Assembly: GCA_001839685.1 (NCBI GenBank)
Contig: MLAK01000575.1
Coordinates: forward strand, 1 to 64,000
DNA: 64,000 bases
From: Tritrichomonas foetus
Taxonomy: Eukaryota; Parabasalia; Tritrichomonadida; Tritrichomonadidae
Direction of reading: 5' to 3'
Of this stretch, positions 56,259 to 64,000 are shown piece after piece. How positions within the stretch are numbered: position 1 is the stretch's first letter; each line of letters starts with the position of its first letter. Made by a program: the position numbers and the translations under genes. The notes below the pieces were generated by a model. The model was not told the origin of the DNA and searched no databases. It worked only from the letters and a program-made list of their open reading frames with translations.

Positions 56259-58896
56259 TGATAAAAAATAATGGGAAAACAGATTTATAAGTGTAGTTCA
56301 CATCAACATTGGCATTTGCAAGAATATCTAGAATAATATGACTATTTTCACCTTGTACTGCTTTTATTAATATTTTTTTCATAGAAGGTTTGGCAGTATT
56401 ATGATCCATTATTTTATATCCAAGTATTTTTACAAGTTTGAAATATATATCCTTAAATCCTTTTTTGCATGAATGAATCATGATTTTCTCACGAATATCT
56501 ATACCGAATGTATCTTTGGATTTAAATTTTGGATTATAAGCTAAAATTTCAAAAATTTCTTGATTATTGATTTTTCGAAAATTCTTTAAAATTATATAAA
56601 AAATAAAAAAAATGTTTAAATTGTCTTGACTAATCGAAAACTTGGGAAGCGAGATCAAATATTTAACTATGTCAATATCGTTTTTAAGAATTGCGTCTAT
56701 AATGGGATTATAGCTTTCTTTTGGGAAATCAAAATGATAAAAATCAATTAGAAATTTTAAAACAGGAAGATTATGATTAGAAACTGCTTCTTTTATCAAA
56801 TTTGTGGGGAATTGAACTTTTTTTACACTCACGAGTGCTTTGATAAATTTTGTATTTTTACATTGACATGCAACATCAAATGGTTGTAGTAGTTTGGAAT
56901 GCTCACTGATATAGAGTTTTCTATGCATCATCTTTGAGTGATATGTCTTTTTATATTTGATCTTAACACCTGGTTGATTCAGAATTTCCAGAAAGATATG
57001 ATATTTATTTTGTTCCATTGAATATAACAACGGTGTTTTCTTTTGATAATCAAAATTAATGTCAAATTGGTCGATTTCATGAAAAATCCTAACGGCTTCA
57101 ATGTTGTTCTTTTCTACTGCATAAAAGTATAAATCGATAAAAGAATGAAAATGACAAATGATATATGATAGATGAATCACCTTTCGAAAAATATCATTTT
57201 GTTGATATTTTATTAAAGGTCTTAATATATTTCGAATGCTTTTCTTTTTAAATTCTTTGAACAAATTTTGATACTTGAAGTTCGTTGAGAGATCGGTTAA
57301 ATAAAAATTAAAACTCTGAGAAGATATATGCATGATTCGACTAAAAGATGCTGCTTTTGAAATTAAATATTTCATGATTTCATAATTATGATATTGAATC
57401 GAATTGGCTAATAATAGATTTAACAAAGTCATTTGATGAGAATTAAGAGTGTATACTTCAAAGAGAAATTCAAAAATTTCATTTCGATGGAAATTTATAG
57501 AATTAATTAAATGCGCTTCCGTGATATCACACATATGTAAGCGATCATTCATTTCAATCTTTCGAATAATGTCAATAGAACCACCCAAAATAGCAAATGT
57601 GAGATCTTCGTCATCAATTTTAGTATTATTATTAACAAAATATTCATAACATTTGATTGATCCAAAATATGAACATACATTTGTATATTTAGTTCTTTCC
57701 ATATGATTAATTATAGCTAATTTATTATAAATACTTTTGTCAAAAGATCCGCGAAAATTGAAATCAATATTACTGGAATATTGTTGAAGTTTCTTTAAAT
57801 CATCATTCATTAATATTTCAAATAAAGGATCAGGATGAATTCCAAGTTTAGAATACTTTTTATGAAAAGACTGGTTGTTTTTATCATCATTTCCATTGGC
57901 ATATTTAGAGTTGACAAGAGCAAAAAATAATCTTTTGTGTATTGAAAGGTAATTTTTGAAAGGTATTTCATTAATTGAGAATAATTTATTATTCCATAAT
58001 TCTAGGAGAACAAAAGCAATAATTCCATTGATATCACTTTTATGAAAAAGTACATGAAGAAATATTTTTTTAAGATCTCGGGAATAAATTTCTTGTGATT
58101 TAATAAAAAATCTAATTAAAATCGAAATACGAAATGGACGAATTTGACAAAGTGTGATAATAATACTACAAAACATGAATTCATTAATTAATAAGGAATT
58201 AGTTTCAATAATATCTCGAATTTTTTGATATGTGGTATCAAAATTATCGTCATCTATTTCTTTCAGATGATTAATAACCTCTATTTGAAGATTAATTTCA
58301 TGTGAATTAAAAAGAATTTTAATGTTATGATTATAAATATCAATCATTTTAATTAATGTTTCAATTTCTAATTTTTGAGCTAAAGTTGTCAATATTTCAA
58401 TGTTTTGAGATGAAAGATGAATTCGACCTTTTTCAAAATATTCGCGAATATTTTCAAAATCAGAACCATAAACAAATGTGGATCCTTCTAATTCGGGAAT
58501 ATTCACATTAATTCTTTCTTCTTTTGAATTATTTAAAAGTAATTTTTTAATGTAATTGCTTCTTGACATAAAGATTTTGTTTGTAAAAAATTCTCTTCCA
58601 TTTATCACGATTTCCAAATCTAGATTTTCTGATTCTTCAGTCTCTTCTTCTTCATTCATAAAAGGTTCACTCTCTTTGTCATATTCATCGTCATTTTCAC
58701 TTTCATCGCTATTTTCACTGCCACTTTCATTGTCATTTTCACTTTCATTATCTTCTTCATTGTCATCACTTGATTCAGAAATGTTCACTTCATCCCTATA
58801 ATCATTTGCACGAAATCTATAGGAATGGCCGTGATTCAAATTAACCTCTTCTTCATTTTGGTCTTCTTCCTCTGTCAAATCATAATAATGTGACAT
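56209..58896 (-). CDS. BTB-like plus DUF3447 ankyrin protein 3, 5' part
   Basis: 895 residues. An acidic Glu/Asp/Ser/Asn tract (~1-92) leads into a BTB/POZ-like domain (~93-190: NGREFFTNKIFMSRSNYIKK, then YIKKLLL and FENIREYFEKGRIHLS). The DUF3447 region follows (VCSYFGSIKCYEYFVNNN; FAILGGSIDIIRKIEMND), then ankyrin repeats. BTB plus ankyrin resembles Cullin-3 adaptor designs, but function here is unproven. After NVDVNYTYK the reading becomes hydrophobic (SVFPLFFIIIQSFLLHA) and stops; the ankyrin pattern resumes in another frame (55670-56258). It lies divergent to CFAP410. Confidence 0.75.
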   Translation of the reverse strand: MSHYYDLTEEEDQNEEEVNLNHGHSYRFRANDYRDEVNISESSDDNEEDNESENDNESGSENSDESENDDEYDKESEPFMNEEEETEESENLDLEIVINGREFFTNKIFMSRSNYIKKLLLNNSKEERINVNIPELEGSTFVYGSDFENIREYFEKGRIHLSSQNIEILTTLAQKLEIETLIKMIDIYNHNIKILFNSHEINLQIEVINHLKEIDDDNFDTTYQKIRDIIETNSLLINEFMFCSIIITLCQIRPFRISILIRFFIKSQEIYSRDLKKIFLHVLFHKSDINGIIAFVLLELWNNKLFSINEIPFKNYLSIHKRLFFALVNSKYANGNDDKNNQSFHKKYSKLGIHPDPLFEILMNDDLKKLQQYSSNIDFNFRGSFDKSIYNKLAIINHMERTKYTNVCSYFGSIKCYEYFVNNNTKIDDEDLTFAILGGSIDIIRKIEMNDRLHMCDITEAHLINSINFHRNEIFEFLFEVYTLNSHQMTLLNLLLANSIQYHNYEIMKYLISKAASFSRIMHISSQSFNFYLTDLSTNFKYQNLFKEFKKKSIRNILRPLIKYQQNDIFRKVIHLSYIICHFHSFIDLYFYAVEKNNIEAVRIFHEIDQFDINFDYQKKTPLLYSMEQNKYHIFLEILNQPGVKIKYKKTYHSKMMHRKLYISEHSKLLQPFDVACQCKNTKFIKALVSVKKVQFPTNLIKEAVSNHNLPVLKFLIDFYHFDFPKESYNPIIDAILKNDIDIVKYLISLPKFSISQDNLNIFFIFYIILKNFRKINNQEIFEILAYNPKFKSKDTFGIDIREKIMIHSCKKGFKDIYFKLVKILGYKIMDHNTAKPSMKKILIKAVQGENSHIILDILANANVDVNYTYKSVFPLFFIIIQSFLLHANVTCGRY

Positions 58897-59379
58897 TCAA
58901 AATGACACTTTTCCTTTTGAATATATATAACTTTTTCATTGTTTATTTGGTTGAATGACAAAACAATTCTGGAAAGTCATGAATAATTTATGATATTCTA
59001 CCTCTGCATAATGACCAATGTGCTGAAGAAAAATGCAAATAACATACACTATGAAATATGTCTCTGTATAACGACCAAAAGTCAAGACAAATTTTCAATT
59101 ACACCTTTTGAATTGACCAAGCCTGGTAGAATCTGATTTTATCCAGTTTGGTCGTAATACAAATGTATAATTTTTTCACATAAATTCGTAATGCAGAAGT
59201 AAAATGGAAACAAATGGGTTCATCTTTTCAAATGAAAAATGGTTAACTACAAATCATTTAACCCAATATTGTTTAATCTTTATATTGACTTTTTCGATAG
59301 TTTATTAATAATTTCAATATATTTTATAAAAACATCAACTAATTTTCACAAAAAGTTTAAAATCTTCATAATTCGCAAA
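58897..59379. other. Intergenic between divergent genes, with foldback element
   Basis: Shared upstream region of ankyrin protein 3 (-) and CFAP410 (+). It contains the MITE-like element 59001-59200. Confidence 0.5.
59001..59200 (+). mobile_element. MITE-like foldback element, copy 2, nested inverted repeats
   Basis: The inner element 59059-59169 aligns with 34481-34604. Its ends are inverted repeats: TCTGTATAACGACCAAA (59063) versus TTTGGTCGTAATACAAA (59147). Outer arms CTCTGCATAATGAC (59002) and CGTAATGCAGAAG (59187) repeat the same terminal sequence in inverted orientation, giving a nested foldback. No coding capacity. Confidence 0.6.
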
Positions 59380-60123
59380 ATGAATGATGAATCTTCCAAC
59401 AACGGTGTTCTCACCGAATACATGGTGACTGCTAAAACACGAACAAATTCTATTGCTAATATAAAAGTTTTAAATATGTGGGGATACAATCTCAGAGATG
59501 TTTCTTTAATTGAAAAAATGCCAAATCTTGAAATTATTTCTCTTCCTGTTAACCAAATTAGTCATCTTTCTTCATTTCAAAACTGTTGGAATTTACGTGA
59601 ATTATTTTTACGACAAAATAATATCTCAGATTTCAATGAATTAAAATATTTATCAAATTTGCCTTATTTAAAAAATCTTTCTCTTTCTGAAAACCCAATT
59701 GCTGATATGCCTAATTATCGAAAAATAGTTTTGCAGACTCTGCCCCATCTCGAAAAATTAGACGATGTTGATGCCTCAATTTTAACCATTTCTCAGAAAA
59801 CCGCTCAACAATCGCATAATCAAACTCACAATCAAACTAATAATCAAATTCACAATCAAATTCATAATCATAATTCTCAACAAATGAGAAGTGGAAGATT
59901 GAAAGCAAATCCTTCTTTTGTCGAAGATGAGGAACTTTCCATGGAAGTTCAGCAACAACAAAATCATACTCAAAGCTATCATTTAAGGCAAACGCAAAAC
60001 CGTGGACATAGAAGCGATGAAGGTGCTCTCACTGCAATCCTGGCACTTCTTCCAGAACTCACGCCAGAATCACTTTCGATTGTGCTTCAGACTATTTGTG
60101 ATCTTTCCAAACAACAAGAATAA
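59380..60123 (+). CDS. CFAP410: CFAP410 (C21orf2) cilia/flagella protein
   Basis: 247 residues with the CFAP410 layout. An N-terminal leucine-rich-repeat domain reads KVLNMWGYNLRDVSLIEKMP, LEIISLPVNQISHLSSF, LRELFLRQNNISDFNELKYL and LSLSENPIADMPNYRKIVLQ, closing with LPHLEKLDDVDAS. A Gln/Asn/His-rich linker follows. The short C-terminal helix bundle is ALTAILALLPELTPESLSIV, LQTICDL, as in the oligomerising CFAP410 tail. CFAP410 acts at the basal body with NEK1. The start is set at 59380 because CFAP410 proteins begin near the first LRR, and the 47 upstream codons (from 59239) are hydrophobic and AT-driven. TTCATAATTCGC precedes the ATG. Confidence 0.9.
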   Translation: MNDESSNNGVLTEYMVTAKTRTNSIANIKVLNMWGYNLRDVSLIEKMPNLEIISLPVNQISHLSSFQNCWNLRELFLRQNNISDFNELKYLSNLPYLKNLSLSENPIADMPNYRKIVLQTLPHLEKLDDVDASILTISQKTAQQSHNQTHNQTNNQIHNQIHNHNSQQMRSGRLKANPSFVEDEELSMEVQQQQNHTQSYHLRQTQNRGHRSDEGALTAILALLPELTPESLSIVLQTICDLSKQQE

Positions 60124-61110
60124 TTATGAAAGGAAGTTATCGGCAAATATTACATATATTTAATAGATATAATTATAGGTGGAGTTTATAATCATTTTCC
60201 CACTTTTTTGTCAAGGAAGATGCAAGCCTTTTTGTTCAAGCTTAATTGAACAAAATTCATGTTGATTCGAAATTTTATGCTTCTGAAAAACGCACGTTTT
60301 TCCAAAGGAAATGACAAACGAGTTTACGATAGAGAATAAATATAACTTTCCGATTTGAAGAATGATTTTAACATTGGAATTGAGCAAAATGCAATTTTGC
60401 TTATAGTCAAAAGTTTTGATCATTCTTCAATAAATATTTAAAGATGATCAAATCATTTTTCAAAAGAATATGTTGAATTGTGTTCGTATTAAAGGTAAAT
60501 TTCCCAAAATTCCTGTGGCAAATGAGAGCAAATTCAAATAATTTCTATCAGAATCAATTATGGTTTTTCTGTTTTGCTTCCAATGTGGCTCTCATTAAAA
60601 AACATGCTGCTAAACAAGGTTCCATATAATCCATTGTTTCTAGATATATTACTTTAGAAAAACTTGCATTGATGTATATTAGGAGAAAGGATTAAATTTC
60701 TGCCAAGGAATTCATTAAACCTTTACACACACTGAAAGAAGCAATCAATTTTAATGAAAAATTACTAGAAACAAAAAGACATTTCATGGCACTAGGGTAA
60801 AATTCGAATTTTTCGTGTATTCACTAAAATTCCTGGGAAAATCGCTGGAAAACTAACAATAATTAAAAGCATGAATAAATAGGGGACGTACTACATTTTA
60901 ATAATTTTATTACTATCATTATTTTATTTAATAAACAGGAGTGAAATACAACACCAATGTTGTCTATCAATGTCACGAAGAGAAATAAAACAAATTTGGA
61001 ATAGTTTTTTAAAATCACATGTCAGATTTATTGAAAAAGTTCATGATTTTAATGAAAAAGACTCGCTCAGAAATTTTGCCAAATAAATTTCGTTCTTAGT
61101 TGTATTATTA
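60124..61110. other. Intergenic, with possible gene trace
   Basis: About 1 kb. A frame at about 60935-61086 reads CCLSMSRREIKQIWNSFLKS and FIEKVHDFNEKDSLRNFAK, and may be a relic of a coding exon. Otherwise AT-rich and without repeats. Confidence 0.35.
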
Positions 61111-62811
61111 ATGGAAACTCGAAAGAAAGTCCTTCCATATGATTGTATTATCGACATTTCTCAATATCAGAAGGTAAAAGGTGATCGTCGAGTTGGTGGA
61201 TTCGCTTCTGTCGAACAAGTCCAATCACCAGATAATGAGACCATTTATGCACTGAAAAAAGCCTTTTTTAAAAAAGTGACTCCACATTACCTGTTTTTAA
61301 ATTATTTTTTGCGCGAAGTAACTCTACTTTCAATCTTTGATCATCCTTCAATTGTTCGATCCATAGGATTTAATCTTTTCGAAATTAACAAAAAGAAAGA
61401 ATCTCCACAAAGAAAGAATAAAGTTATTTTTAATCCATGCATACTTATGAAATTTCATAAAAGAACATTGGACCAACTCATTCAAAATATGAAAAATAAG
61501 AAAGTTGAGATAAGTTCAGTTTCTCTTTATGTTATAATAGTTCAAATTTGTCGAGGAATCAACTATTTGCATCAACTTAATATAGTGCATCGTGATATAA
61601 AACCGTCAAATATTTTGATTGATGATTTCCTGCATCCAAAAATCTGCGATTTTAATGGTTCAAAATACTTAGTTGACTTAAACTCCTCTTTGCGTTTTGG
61701 TACATTGGATTACCAGGCACCTGAAATATTCGATGGTTCTATTTCCCTGAAAGCTGATATATATTCATTAGCAATTACTTTATATCAATTGTTCGAATTA
61801 AAAAATAGCAATTGGACATATGGGAAATTATGTAAAGAATTCCTAAGAAATGAAAGCAATAGGCCTTCTTTTTCAGCAAAGACACCAAAAGTGTGGCAAG
61901 ATTTAATCAAAAAAATGTGGTCATATCAGCCAGAAATGAGACCAACCATGAATGAAGTTTGTCAGAGAATTGAAAGGAAAGAATTTAGACCTGCGAATAT
62001 TTCAAACGAAGAAGAACAATATATTCAAAAACAAATTGAAGAATTAGTAAAATATGACATTCCACAAGATTATTTGCGCGATTCTATACAAAATATTACT
62101 AATAATGGTATTGATGATGAATTTTTTTCATCCCAAAAAAAGGCGGTTGATTATTTATTAAATTATGCGAGTAAATCAATGAGTATCTCTGCATTAATTG
62201 GTTCTGGGTTGTATTATATGAACACGCTTGGTGATTATTGTCTAGCTTATGAAACTTTCAAGAAAATAAAAGCTGAATCAATTGAAGCCCAGGTTTTACT
62301 AAAACATATTAAACAAATGGCAAACATAAATCCATTAATAATGGGAATGAAATATGAAAGTTCCCGAAAATTTGATGAAGCTATAAAATTTTATATCAAA
62401 GCCATGACATGCAAGAATAATGCTAATCAAAATAAATGTGCAATGGGACGTCTTGGAAGAATTCTTCTTTCTTGTCAAGAAAAAAAGGGTATTGTTTTAT
62501 TAGAAAAAGCCTCATCAGGTGGTGATAAGTTTTCATCGTTTCATCTTGGAATATATTTTTACAATAAGGGCAACTATAATAAATCTGTTGATTATTTCCA
62601 AAAAGCAGGAGATTATCCAGACGCCTATTACTATCTTGGTTTATCTTATAAGGAAATTCATAATAATATAAATGCGACAAATGCATTTAAAAGGGCAGAA
62701 CAATTTTATTGCACAGCCAAATTTATTCGTGATGAAATCGAGAAGATTAATAAGGAAAAACCGCAGATTGATATTACTATATTGCCCTTGTCCAACAAAT
62801 ATCTTCAGTAG
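61111..62811 (+). CDS. Kinase-Sel1 fusion protein (DFN kinase)
   Basis: 566 residues in one frame. The kinase domain (~15-295) has glycine loop VGGFASVEQV, Lys49 in YALKKAF, catalytic loop HRDIKPSN (160-167), DFN (180-182) instead of DFG, GTLDYQAPEI and SLKADIYSLAITLYQL. A linker follows, then Sel1/TPR-like repeats (~340-545): GSGLYYMNTLGDYCLAYETF, GMKYESSRKFDEAIKFYIKA, FHLGIYFYNKGNYNKSVDYF and YYLGLSYKEIHNNINATNAF. This is a common trichomonad design of a signalling kinase with its own scaffold repeats. It is a smaller, intact relative of the split gene at 48426-52962. Substitution of the DFG Gly is shared with that gene. Confidence 0.88.
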   Translation: METRKKVLPYDCIIDISQYQKVKGDRRVGGFASVEQVQSPDNETIYALKKAFFKKVTPHYLFLNYFLREVTLLSIFDHPSIVRSIGFNLFEINKKKESPQRKNKVIFNPCILMKFHKRTLDQLIQNMKNKKVEISSVSLYVIIVQICRGINYLHQLNIVHRDIKPSNILIDDFLHPKICDFNGSKYLVDLNSSLRFGTLDYQAPEIFDGSISLKADIYSLAITLYQLFELKNSNWTYGKLCKEFLRNESNRPSFSAKTPKVWQDLIKKMWSYQPEMRPTMNEVCQRIERKEFRPANISNEEEQYIQKQIEELVKYDIPQDYLRDSIQNITNNGIDDEFFSSQKKAVDYLLNYASKSMSISALIGSGLYYMNTLGDYCLAYETFKKIKAESIEAQVLLKHIKQMANINPLIMGMKYESSRKFDEAIKFYIKAMTCKNNANQNKCAMGRLGRILLSCQEKKGIVLLEKASSGGDKFSSFHLGIYFYNKGNYNKSVDYFQKAGDYPDAYYYLGLSYKEIHNNINATNAFKRAEQFYCTAKFIRDEIEKINKEKPQIDITILPLSNKYLQ

Positions 62812-63199
62812 TATTGTTTCATATGTTTCCTCAATGAATAATATGAAGAAATATTTTCAAAAAATTAATTTTGTGAGTAGTAAAATATTAAATAAATATA
62901 AATACTTTCGCTTTTACAACAAAAGAAAAACTTCTTCATGAAGAAGTTCATGTAATATAGCTAAAGGCCGCTATTAACAGGATTTCTGACATTTTGCGAC
63001 GTGGATAGATGAACTGAATAGCGTCGCAAGATGTGGCCAATCTTTAGCTTTTTCAGTATTTTTTATTGAGCGTTGTTTGAAAAAGTTCGAAAACGAACTG
63101 AGTATTTCTCTGTTCCTCTCAAAATTTAAATATAAAAAGATAATTATGTACAATTGTTGATTGATCACAATATTCTATCTATATTTTATAAAGTATGAA
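62812..63199. other. Intergenic, AT-rich
   Basis: Between the kinase-Sel1 gene and the GH13 gene. No gene, RNA or repeat is seen. Confidence 0.5.
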
Positions 63200-63210
63200 T
63201 CACTTCATTT
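63200..63210 (+). promoter_or_regulatory. Overlapping Inr-type elements TCACTT/TCATTT
   Basis: AATCACTTCATTTAAATCATC then ATG: two consecutive TCAYTW matches 8-18 nt upstream of the GH13 start codon. Confidence 0.55.
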
Positions 63211-63218
63211 AAATCATC

Positions 63219-64000
63219 ATGCAAGAAATGGTTAATAGCACACAGATTGATCCTCCATTTTGGTGGAGTGGAATGAAAAATCCGGTTGTTCAACTGTTCA
63301 TTTATGGACCTAAGATTAGTTTATTTAAACCAAAAGTAGATAGTGAAAGTATTATTATTGTGAGTACTGTTCTTGTTGAAAGTCCAAATTATATTATAAT
63401 CAACCTTGATACAACAGATGCTGATCCACAGACTTTTGCAATAGAATTTTCAAATGAGAATGATTTTTTCGTAATGAAGTATGAACTTAAACAAAGAGAA
63501 CCACATGCTACAGTTATTGATAGTTTTGATTCAAGTGATGTGGTTTATTTATTAATGCCTGATCGTTTTTCAAAAGGAAGCGAATATGAATTACCAGGTC
63601 TCCCAAAAGATACAGAAAATGATGTTCAAGATCCCACCATGTCTTCTTCCAACAATATTCCAACTACACTTAAATCAAATGATGAAACAACAGGGAAATT
63701 TATTGATCCTAATTTCCCTCATCTTAGAGCAAGATATCATGTTGATAGAGGTGACCCAAATGCAAGGCATGGAGGTGATTTGATAGGAGTTAGAAATCAC
63801 TTAGATTATTTTTGTGATCTTGGGATCACCACAGTTTGGATGACACCGATATTCGAAAATGATATGGAAGGAGGCTCTTATCATGGATATGCCTCAACGG
63901 ACTTTTACAAGGTTGATCCAAGATTTGGTACTAACGAGGAATACTTAAGTTTTGTTGAAGAATGTCATAAAAGAGGACTAAAAGTTGTGATGGATATGGT
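63219..64000 (+). CDS. GH13 cyclomaltodextrinase/neopullulanase-like, 5' part
   Basis: 260 codons, open to the window edge (partial). An N-terminal beta domain of the cyclomaltodextrinase type (IDPPFWWSGMKNPVVQLFIY) is followed by the start of the GH13 barrel: VVYLLMPDRFSKG, the Ca-loop-like RGDPNARHGGDL, IGVRNHLDYFCDLGITTVWM, TPIFEND and SYHGYASTDFYKVDPRFG, up to GLKVVMDM, just short of conserved region I (D.V.NH). It should hydrolyse cyclodextrins, pullulan or maltodextrins. No signal peptide is obvious. The blocks match bacterial, especially Bacteroidetes-type, enzymes, suggesting lateral transfer. The start at 63219 is supported by the Inr matches; a second Met follows three codons later. 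Confidence 0.88.
   Translation, partial: MQEMVNSTQIDPPFWWSGMKNPVVQLFIYGPKISLFKPKVDSESIIIVSTVLVESPNYIIINLDTTDADPQTFAIEFSNENDFFVMKYELKQREPHATVIDSFDSSDVVYLLMPDRFSKGSEYELPGLPKDTENDVQDPTMSSSNNIPTTLKSNDETTGKFIDPNFPHLRARYHVDRGDPNARHGGDLIGVRNHLDYFCDLGITTVWMTPIFENDMEGGSYHGYASTDFYKVDPRFGTNEEYLSFVEECHKRGLKVVMDM

Noticed and set aside
59239..59379. Extension of CFAP410 by 47 hydrophobic residues
   Set aside because: CFAP410 is not membrane-anchored and homologues start near residue 48 of this frame; the extension is AT-driven.
1..64000. CRISPR arrays, bacterial operons, prophage or origin signals
   Set aside because: No spaced direct repeats of CRISPR type, no Shine-Dalgarno/operon spacing, and a eukaryotic gene set throughout.
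1..64000. Canonical trichomonad introns (GTATGT ... ACTAACACACAG)
   Set aside because: Looked for by eye at frame breaks and gene starts; no full donor-branch-acceptor set was found. A motif search would be needed to exclude very short introns.

Overview
The window reads as nuclear DNA of a parabasalid protist, most likely a Tritrichomonas-type trichomonad. Intergenic DNA is very AT-rich, nearly all genes lack introns, and the gene families are those expanded in trichomonads: an initiator-binding-domain (IBD) transcription factor, DUF3447-type ankyrin proteins, kinase-Sel1 proteins with altered DFG motifs, a giant Pmp-like surface protein and a tetraspanin. Several start codons are preceded within about 20 nt by a match to the trichomonad initiator (Inr, TCAYTW). 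Species identity is an inference. A gap of 969 N lies at 38496-39464.

Left part (1-16.3 kb): a dead nucleotidyl cyclase fragment; a degenerate ALG5-like glycosyltransferase (-); a Wee1/Myt1-like kinase (-); an IBD protein; a DNA2 nuclease-helicase; a PP2A B''-type EF-hand subunit; a compact CDC25-type phosphatase; a CCZ1-like longin protein (-); and a TMEM62-like metallophosphoesterase. Wee1-like, CDC25-like, PP2A B'' and DNA2 form a loose set of cell-cycle and replication genes.

Middle (16.5-43 kb): one 8.6-kb gene for a Pmp-like beta-helix surface protein (-), a membrane-anchored glycosyltransferase (-), a TALE-type homeodomain protein, a tetraspanin (-), tRNA-Ala(UGC), a multi-pass membrane gene split by an in-frame TGA (-), Rab11 (-), a broken surface-protein gene followed by a 21-bp minisatellite that contains the gap, ribosomal protein uS2/RPSA (-), and a long coiled-coil protein.

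Right part (43.3-64 kb): an accessory-rich zone with three DUF3447 ankyrin loci, all interrupted by T-rich inserts at the same point of the ankyrin repeat; a kinase-Sel1 gene split by a frameshift at an A10 tract; an intact smaller kinase-Sel1 gene; a 7TM receptor-like protein; CFAP410; and the 5' part of a GH13 cyclomaltodextrinase that looks bacterial.

Unexpected structure: (i) a ~220-bp dispersed repeat in inverted orientation at 25.3 and 30.5 kb; (ii) a short MITE-like foldback element at 34.5 and 59.1 kb; (iii) a shared 3' flank behind two ankyrin loci; (iv) recurrent T-rich insertions just before the TPLH motif of ankyrin repeats. No CRISPR array, operon structure or canonical trichomonad intron was seen.
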